From SIG603 sp964370115 (GTDB lineage Bacteria > Bacillota > Clostridia > Oscillospirales > Acutalibacteraceae): a stretch of DNA of 11,071 bases. Shown here piece after piece: positions 6,077-11,071 of this stretch (position 1 is its first letter; each line of letters starts with the position of its first letter). Under the pieces are notes generated by a model, which was not told where the DNA came from, did not search any database, and saw only the letters and a program-made list of their open reading frames with translations. The position numbers were made by a program, and so were the translations under genes. Where the stretch lies: NCBI GenBank assembly GCA_964370115.1, contig CAYJIA010000060.1, positions 1 to 11,071 on the forward strand, written 5' to 3'.

Positions 6077-7915
6077 TTAATCGTCGTCCTCTTCATCGTC
6101 CTCGTCGTCTTCATCTTCATCGTCGTAATCATCGTAATCGTCTTCGTCGTCATAGTCGTCTTCGTCGTCAAGGTCGTCTGCGTCGTCAAGGTCGTCTGCA
6201 TCGTCAAGGTCGTCTACGTCATCAAGGTCGTCTGCATCGTCNNNNNNNNNNNNNNNNNNNNNNNNNNNNNNNNNNNNNNNNNNNNNNNNNNNNNNNNNNN
6301 NNNNNNNNNNNNNNNNNNNNNNNNNNNNNNNNNNNNNNNNNACTGCCTCTAGCGCATCTTCTCTTGCCTCTTCCAAACTTTCATCATATCTGTCGTACGC
6401 ACTATCATCAAAATCATAGGAGAAGTCCAGCACTGTGCCGTCGACTTTGCTTATGATATACTCATACTCCTCGTCTCCATAACCACTGCCATTATTGAAA
6501 TTTCGAGTTACTTCAACCTTATATGCCTCTACACCATTAAATGTAACAGTTTCCACCGAAATATCATGGGCATCGTCATATCCCTCAGCACTGGTTCCGC
6601 TTAGTTGTAGCGCAAACTGTACCGCCTCTTCTTCATTTGAGACAGCCTTATATTCGCCTGTTTGCACGTCATAGTACTCTACTTCTTGCATATTCCCTAA
6701 TATAAATCCAAGGCTTGTTAATTTAGAATTTGACATTTCCTCAAGTTCTTCTCTTGTATAATTGTGATAAGGTTTTTCCATTATAAGCTCAATTTTCGCG
6801 TCTTTGTCATTGCCCATTAATATCTCAGAGTCATAGAAAAACGCATGTCTTGCCTTGTATAGTTCAGTTGCAATGTCGTATTCTCCTACGATTTCTGACA
6901 TTTTGTTGTTAACATTTCTCTCGCCCTCAAGTAGATATCCATTTCTTGATTCGATAACATACTTGTGTTCTTCACCATTTGCCTCGAATGTAACTTCATA
7001 AACCGAGAAACCATGTTCGTTTATTCCAAGTTCGACATCTAAATCGTCTATAAGCTCTTTGTCTATTCCAGACATTGCTATCGCATAATTTCCTGCTATA
7101 TCGCCATTCATTTTATTAATTCCGGCAGCACTTATATATGGAAGTGCATTTGATACATTTGAAAAGTCTTCATAGTCTGCTGAAAGCCACATAAGCTCAT
7201 CAATTGTAAGTGTCGCTAGAGTTTCTGTAGGTAAAAGGTTTACGCCTGAGTCCTCTATCATGCTTATAAGTTGCGCCTTGCCCTCGGATATTATATACTC
7301 TGTGCTAAGCTCCTGAGCTTTGCCCTCGTCCTCATAATATTCATCAAGCATAGTAACCCAAAAACCATTCTCTTCTACAATCGGGTCTACCGCCTGTTCT
7401 ACCTGTGTGCTTAGTTCTTTTGTTACTTCTGTGGTCTCGCCGTTTACATCTATTAGAACTGAGTTTTGCTCTGCTGTGAGATAGCCCTCTTGCTCCATAG
7501 TGTCTAGGATTTGCGGAATTGCTGTGTCAACCGTTTGACCCTCGTAATTTATCCCCTCGAGAATTACCGTACCGTCGTCGTTTAGCGCTGTTGATGTCAC
7601 TATTTTATTGTCCTTATTAAGTTCCAATTTTATAGATGGATTTACATCTATTGTTATGGTTGACACAACTGTTTTATCCATAAAAACATTTGTTCCGCTA
7701 AGTGCCCATGCACTTACTGTTATTCCTGCTACTGCAATAAAACATGCAGCTAGTCCTATAATTCTTCCTATTTTCTTTGGTTTTTCATAATATGTTGTCA
7801 TATCGATTACCTTCCCTTCAGGCTGTTCGCATTTAGAGAGGATTTGTGACAAAACATCAGGCGTAGAATTTTCAAACGCTTTTTCTATTTTTCTTTCTAT
7901 ATCCGAATTTTTCAT
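6077..7915 (-). CDS. RsgI-like membrane anti-sigma factor with PepSY-like domains and Asp-rich tail
   Basis: Predicted single-pass anti-sigma factor for the ECF sigma encoded upstream. Residues 1-48 should be cytoplasmic and bind sigma; one membrane helix follows (about 49-72); the rest is outside. Directly after the helix comes TIDVNPSIKLELN, the RsgI-type segment, with Asn92-Pro93, the bond reported to self-cleave in clostridial RsgI proteins. Two PepSY-like units follow (about 277-332, with YEVTFEANGEEHKYVIE, and 427-501). The C-terminus is a very acidic tail of DDADDL, DDEDDY and similar units. ATG 7915 has AGGAGGGTGAT upstream and starts one base after the sigma stop (TAG-T-ATG); a GTG at 7924 would overlap the ribosome binding site. 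A 100-N gap inside the tail makes the true length unknown, and the frame across it is assumed. The N-terminus lacks an obvious zinc-binding anti-sigma motif. Confidence 0.85.
   Translation of the reverse strand: MKNSDIERKIEKAFENSTPDVLSQILSKCEQPEGKVIDMTTYYEKPKKIGRIIGLAACFIAVAGITVSAWALSGTNVFMDKTVVSTITIDVNPSIKLELNKDNKIVTSTALNDDGTVILEGINYEGQTVDTAIPQILDTMEQEGYLTAEQNSVLIDVNGETTEVTKELSTQVEQAVDPIVEENGFWVTMLDEYYEDEGKAQELSTEYIISEGKAQLISMIEDSGVNLLPTETLATLTIDELMWLSADYEDFSNVSNALPYISAAGINKMNGDIAGNYAIAMSGIDKELIDDLDVELGINEHGFSVYEVTFEANGEEHKYVIESRNGYLLEGERNVNNKMSEIVGEYDIATELYKARHAFFYDSEILMGNDKDAKIELIMEKPYHNYTREELEEMSNSKLTSLGFILGNMQEVEYYDVQTGEYKAVSNEEEAVQFALQLSGTSAEGYDDAHDISVETVTFNGVEAYKVEVTRNFNNGSGYGDEEYEYIISKVDGTVLDFSYDFDDSAYDRYDESLEEAREDALEAXXXXXXXXXXXXXXXXXXXXXXXXXXXXXXXXXXDDADDLDDVDDLDDADDLDDADDLDDEDDYDDEDDYDDYDDEDEDDEDDEEDDD
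6170..6241 (-). repeat. 18-bp tandem repeat encoding DDADDL units
   Basis: Four consecutive 18-bp units begin at 6170, 6188, 6206 and 6224, each starting AAGGTCGTC on the plus strand and encoding Asp-Asp-(Ala/Val)-Asp-Asp-Leu on the minus strand. The fifth would begin exactly where the N run starts. Variation between units is third-base or one-residue (Ala to Val), so the array is still fairly homogeneous. The sequence from 6080 to 6169 is a more degenerate, Glu/Tyr-containing version. Confidence 0.9.
6242..6341. other. Assembly gap of 100 N
   Basis: Exactly 100 undetermined bases, the usual placeholder for a gap of unknown size. It starts at a repeat-unit boundary, so the assembly probably broke in the tandem array. 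The real number of repeat units in the anti-sigma tail cannot be known from this sequence. Confidence 0.98.
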
Positions 7916-7916
7916 A

Positions 7917-8486
7917 CTAATCACCCTCCTTTAGCATTAATTTTAATTTTTTTAGGGACCTGTTATATTTTGAAAGTACAGTAGACAACCCCATATCTAA
8001 GAGTTTTGCAATCTCACGGTGTTTAAGCCCTGTTACTGCGTGAAGTATGACTATCTGTCTTTCTGTATCGGACAATGCTTTTAAACAAGTATGTAAAACC
8101 ATTTTATCATCAGAAGTTAATTCCTTATTATCAATTAAGTAATTTTCGACCTCCTCCATTGGAGATGCGTCGTACTTTTTTCTTTCCCTAAGTTTTAGTA
8201 AGCAAAAGTTTTTTGTTATTGTAAGTATCCAAGCCATAGGCTTGCCACTTGTTTTATACTTATCTGATGATGAAAATATTTTGATGTATACATCTTGTAA
8301 AACATCGCTTGCATCGTCGGAATTTTTCAAAATTGAGAACGCAAAAGCGTATACTGAGGTCTTTGTAAGCTTATAAAGCCTTTCAAGCGCAGTTTTGTCT
8401 TTTTGTGCTATTTTAAGTAGACAATCATCAATTTGTTCCGATTTAGCCTTAATTTCATCTGCAGACGTCATGCAAATAAAAATCAT
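7917..8486 (-). CDS. ECF-type RNA polymerase sigma factor
   Basis: A 189-residue sigma-70-family protein with only regions 2 and 4, the ECF layout. Region 2 spans about 31-103, including DDASDVLQDVYIKIF (57-71) and the promoter-melting segment PMAWILTITKNFCLLKLRER. Region 4 spans about 133-183, with DTERQIVILHAVTGLKHREIA followed by the DNA-recognition helix. It would redirect RNA polymerase to a small regulon when its anti-sigma factor, encoded 1 base downstream, is inactivated. The first ATG (8486) has AAAGGGG upstream; an alternative ATG at 8471 lacks a ribosome binding site. It is not SigI by its regions, although its partner looks RsgI-like. The promoter probably overlaps the cinA terminator just upstream; TTGCAA and TATTAA-like hexamers are there but weak. 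Autoregulation is likely but unseen. Confidence 0.93.
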   Translation of the reverse strand: MIFICMTSADEIKAKSEQIDDCLLKIAQKDKTALERLYKLTKTSVYAFAFSILKNSDDASDVLQDVYIKIFSSSDKYKTSGKPMAWILTITKNFCLLKLRERKKYDASPMEEVENYLIDNKELTSDDKMVLHTCLKALSDTERQIVILHAVTGLKHREIAKLLDMGLSTVLSKYNRSLKKLKLMLKEGD

Positions 8487-8513
8487 GTTCTTGCCCCTTT
8501 CATATAGTTAATA

Positions 8514-8544
8514 AAAAACCTTGCCGTTTTATTGCAAGGTTTTT
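8514..8544 (-). terminator. Terminator after cinA (bidirectional form)
   Basis: On the minus strand AAAAACCTTGC (8534-8544) pairs with GCAAGGTTTTT (ending near 8514) around a 9-nt loop, and the right arm runs into six T residues. It begins 25 bases after the cinA stop and separates cinA from the sigma operon. The mirror-image A and T runs would let it act on the plus strand too, though no gene ends there. Confidence 0.88.
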
Positions 8545-8568
8545 AAAAATATTTTTAAAATTTATTTT

Positions 8569-9825
8569 TTATTTAATCAAAGGTAAACCCTCGATAACCC
8601 TTCTTACCATGTCTAGTGCGTGAGAACCCGAGACAAATCTGTGCCATTCTCTATTTTTCATTCTGCCAAAAGCCACTCTTTTTGACACATATACTTCATC
8701 TTTATACGCAACTCCTATATAGACAAGTCCTACAGGTTTTTCTTCGCTTCCACCCAAAGGTCCCGCTATGCCTGTTAAAGATACTGCAATGTCAGCCCCT
8801 GATAATTTTTTCATGCCCACTGCCATTTCATGGGCTGTCTCCTCGCTTACCGCTCCAAATTTTTCCAAAGTTTCAGGCTTTACTCCTAAAAGCTTGGTTT
8901 TCACATCGTTTGAATAAGTAACGCAACCCATGTTAAAGACTTCTGAGCTTCCGCTAATGTCGGTAATCCTCTTTGCCACGTATCCGCCTGTACAAGACTC
9001 CGCCAAGGCTATAGTCATGCCACGCTCTTTAAGCCTAGTCACCACAAGTTCTTCAAGGCTTTCTATGTCTATGCTGTAAACAAAGTCGCCCACTCTGTCC
9101 ATTATCTCTTTTATAATAGGTGCACACATTTTGTCGGCCGTGGTTTCATCTTCAGCCTTAGCCGTAACCCTTACAAAGCATTCGCCCTCTTTTGCATAAG
9201 GTGCAACAGTTGGGTTTTCGCTGTCTATAAGGTCGTGTATCATCTCGGCTACAGGTGCCTCGCCTCTGCCATATATATGTATGTTATGCGAGCGTATGAC
9301 CTGTGAATTTCCGCTTAAAGACACTAGGTATGGTATGCCGTAGTTGTTTAGCATTGGAGTAAGTTCCGAGGGAGGTCCTGGGAACATCATGACAGTCTTT
9401 CCCTCTTTTGTCGTAAATACACAGCCGGGTGCAGTGCCGTTGTCGTTTTCTAAAACTGTACAACCAACTGGTAAAACCACTTGTTTCTTTTGATTTTCGG
9501 TCATATCTATTCCGGGGAACTGCTCTAAAAGCCTTTTGTAGCAGTCCTCTCTAAATTCAAGCTCTCCACCTGCTGTTTTTACAACAGTTTCTTTTGTGAG
9601 GTCGTCGACAGTAGGTCCTAGGCCTCCTGTAGTAATCAGTATATCACTTCTTGAAAGAGCAAGCTTCACAGCACTCTCAAGCCTTTGTGGATTATCTCCA
9701 ATAGTCACAGCGTGTAAAAGGTTTATACCAATACCTGCAAGCTCCTTTGCGATGATCGTAGTGTCAATATTTACAACCTTGCCCAAAAGAAGCTCGGTTC
9801 CAACCGAAATAATTTCTGCATTCAT
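8569..9825 (-). CDS. cinA: CinA: competence/damage-inducible protein with NMN deamidase domain
   Basis: The 418-residue protein has the two-domain CinA layout. The N-terminal molybdopterin-binding-like domain (COG1058 type, about 1-170) opens with AEIISVGTELLLG and contains TTGGLGPTVDDLT (65-77), associated with ADP-ribose/nucleotide pyrophosphatase activity in characterised members. The C-terminal PncC-type domain (about 255-415) has AESCTGG with Ser277 and GIAGP (352-356), the nicotinamide-nucleotide amidohydrolase signature, recycling NMN to NaMN in NAD metabolism. Length is normal and both active-site regions look intact. AAGGAGAG stands before the ATG. It follows thiI by 66 bases in the same direction, but a terminator-like hairpin lies between, so they may not be one operon. 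In some Bacillota cinA precedes recA; here a sigma operon follows. Confidence 0.96.
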   Translation of the reverse strand: MNAEIISVGTELLLGKVVNIDTTIIAKELAGIGINLLHAVTIGDNPQRLESAVKLALSRSDILITTGGLGPTVDDLTKETVVKTAGGELEFREDCYKRLLEQFPGIDMTENQKKQVVLPVGCTVLENDNGTAPGCVFTTKEGKTVMMFPGPPSELTPMLNNYGIPYLVSLSGNSQVIRSHNIHIYGRGEAPVAEMIHDLIDSENPTVAPYAKEGECFVRVTAKAEDETTADKMCAPIIKEIMDRVGDFVYSIDIESLEELVVTRLKERGMTIALAESCTGGYVAKRITDISGSSEVFNMGCVTYSNDVKTKLLGVKPETLEKFGAVSEETAHEMAVGMKKLSGADIAVSLTGIAGPLGGSEEKPVGLVYIGVAYKDEVYVSKRVAFGRMKNREWHRFVSGSHALDMVRRVIEGLPLIK

Positions 9826-9856
9826 AACATTTCTCTCCTTAACTCTTTACCATTAA

Positions 9857-9904
9857 AAAACGCAAAGCGTTTTCGCCACAATTATTAATTATTAACTAAT
9901 AATT
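9857..9904 (-). repeat. Second hairpin/heptamer element: terminator and stop codon of thiI
   Basis: On the minus strand four A/T-rich heptamers (9877-9904) lead through GTGGCG into AAAACGC-TTT-GCGTTTT (9857-9873) and a T run of six. The layout, the shared plus-strand core TTTTCRCCACAATT and the 7-bp period match the element at 57-134, while the stem bases differ but remain paired. The thiI stop codon (9892-9894) and its last residues are inside the heptamers. The hairpin is a good rho-independent terminator for thiI. Confidence 0.8.
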
Positions 9905-11061
9905 ACTGTCTCTATGTTTTCCAAACAATACTTAATCTGCTCTTCTATATCAAGTGCCATTTCGGCCTTTTCTAGCGCATTTATGCTTGGTCTTGTTCTT
10001 GGGCGCTTTGGTGTGAACACCGTACAGCAGTCTTCAAACGGCTCTATTGATATGTCAAATGTATCTATTTTATGAGCTATTTCGACTATTTCTGATTTAT
10101 CAGTTCCTATAAGAGGTCTGAAAATCGGCATATCTGCCACGGCATCTGTGCAAGCTATCGCCTGTATGGTTTGGCTTGCCACTTGTCCTAAGCTTTCTCC
10201 CGTGATAAGTGCGTGACATTCTTCTTGTCTTGCCAAAATTTGCGCAACTCTTACCATAAATCGTCTCATAATTACGGTGGATAATTCCTCTGGGCAATTA
10301 TCTCTTATATCCTCTTGAAGTTTTGTAAAGTTTACGGTTATCATCTTAATTCTTCCCGAATACTCCGCCACTTTTTCAAGAAGTCTTACCACCTTGTCGT
10401 GTGCTCTTTCGCTTGTGTACGGTGGGCTTGCAAAGTGAATTGCCGTAAGCTCCACGCCGCGTCTAGCGAGCATCCAAGCCGCCACAGGGCTGTCTATTCC
10501 GCCACTTATCATAATTGCAGCTTTTCCGCCAGAACCCACAGGTATTCCACCTGCACCTTTTAGTTGTTCTGCGTGAATATAGGCGCCTTTTTCTCTAACC
10601 TCTACCCTTACAACCGTGTCTGGGTTATGCACATCTACGGTGAGGTGAGGGAATTTTTCTAAAAGATATCCGCCAAGCTCTGCCGAAATTTCAGGTGATT
10701 TAAGCGGGAATTTTTTATCGGAACGCTTGCTTTCCACCTTAAATTTATTTACCGACAGCATGTGGGTCTCTAGGTATTTGACAGCAGTTTCCTTGATGTC
10801 TTCCATCTCTTTTTCACACACTGCCGCCTTTGTATAGGCGACTATACCAAAGATTTTGCCTATTTTATCCGCCGTGGCATTAAGGTCTAAACCCTCTTTT
10901 AATGGCGTCACATAAATTGTCGACTGTTTTGAGTAAACCTCAAATTCGCCGTTTTTCGATATTCTTCTTTTAATGTTTTTTATAAGTATGGATTCAAATA
11001 TTTTTCGGTTTAACCCCTTTAAAACTATTTCTCCAAGCTTAATTAGTATAATTTCTTTCAT
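9892..11061 (-). CDS. thiI: ThiI, tRNA uridine 4-sulfurtransferase
   Basis: This cytoplasmic enzyme adenylates and thiolates U8 of tRNA (s4U8), with sulfur passed from a cysteine desulfurase. The 389 residues comprise an N-terminal ferredoxin-like plus THUMP tRNA-binding part (about 1-165) and a PP-loop ATP pyrophosphatase domain with SGGIDSPVAAWMLARRG (186-202). The Cys-containing EDCCTVFTPKRPRTRPS (343-359) aligns with the region of the catalytic E. coli Cys344. There is no C-terminal rhodanese domain, as is normal in Bacillota, where a partner desulfurase (NifZ/IscS-like) usually lies upstream; that position is beyond the window. The ATG has GGAGT ten bases upstream, at the window edge. 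The final residues VIIS are encoded within a repeat element. Confidence 0.97.
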   Translation of the reverse strand: MKEIILIKLGEIVLKGLNRKIFESILIKNIKRRISKNGEFEVYSKQSTIYVTPLKEGLDLNATADKIGKIFGIVAYTKAAVCEKEMEDIKETAVKYLETHMLSVNKFKVESKRSDKKFPLKSPEISAELGGYLLEKFPHLTVDVHNPDTVVRVEVREKGAYIHAEQLKGAGGIPVGSGGKAAIMISGGIDSPVAAWMLARRGVELTAIHFASPPYTSERAHDKVVRLLEKVAEYSGRIKMITVNFTKLQEDIRDNCPEELSTVIMRRFMVRVAQILARQEECHALITGESLGQVASQTIQAIACTDAVADMPIFRPLIGTDKSEIVEIAHKIDTFDISIEPFEDCCTVFTPKRPRTRPSINALEKAEMALDIEEQIKYCLENIETVIIS

Positions 11062-11071
11062 TTTTTACTCC

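Noticed and set aside
6170..6241. CRISPR-like array
   Set aside because: The 18-bp units are adjacent without spacers and lie in frame within a coding sequence.
5924..6456. Plus-strand ORFs with Val-rich or Arg/His-rich repeats across the gap
   Set aside because: They are mirror readings of the GAC/GAT-rich Asp repeat on the minus strand, contain the N gap and have no ribosome binding site; the minus-strand frame continues a well-formed protein.

Overview
The window comes from a low-GC, endospore-forming member of the Clostridia/Bacillota. The main evidence is a clear spoIIG locus (spoIIGA-sigE), supported by AGGAGG-type ribosome binding sites before nearly every gene, a ThiI without a rhodanese domain, and an ECF sigma factor paired with an RsgI-like anti-sigma factor. 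I cannot name the species. A run of exactly 100 N at 6242-6341 shows that this is a draft assembly.

Layout from left to right: (1) 1-111 is a repeat/terminator region behind a minus-strand GH13 amylase-family gene (112-1422). (2) A minus-strand 4HBT thioesterase (1562-1999) is transcribed away from spoIIGA-sigE (2124-3669, plus). Their shared intergenic region holds a promoter that resembles the Spo0A-activated spoIIG promoter of Bacillus: a consensus -35 and -10 about 21 bp apart, with a 0A-box match over the -35. (3) A TetR-family gene (3662-4207, minus) overlaps the end of sigE tail to tail and is divergent from an MFS exporter gene (4342-5595, plus), a typical repressor/efflux pair. (4) 5596-6076 has no protein gene. 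It holds a strong-looking promoter, a structured RNA of about 160 nt ending in a terminator hairpin, a second plus-strand terminator, and a minus-strand terminator for the next operon. (5) A minus-strand operon encodes an ECF sigma factor (7917-8486) and a membrane anti-sigma factor (6077-7915). The latter has an RsgI-type Asn-Pro segment, PepSY-like domains and an Asp-rich repeat tail interrupted by the assembly gap. (6) cinA (8569-9825) and thiI (9892-11061), both minus, close the window.

How the parts work together: SpoIIGA is the membrane protease that activates pro-sigma-E in the mother cell, so the two spoIIG genes form one sporulation switch. The TetR/MFS pair is probably an inducible export module. 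The sigma/anti-sigma pair probably senses something at the cell surface. ThiI and CinA are housekeeping enzymes (tRNA thiolation; nucleotide/NMN metabolism).

The most unusual items are the orphan riboswitch-like RNA at about 5763-5925, the two copies of a heptamer-plus-hairpin element that supply both the stop codon and the terminator of two unrelated genes (amylase and thiI), and the Asp-rich 18-bp repeat tail of the anti-sigma factor. RNA folds were paired by hand and family assignments rest on motif recognition; no searches were run.
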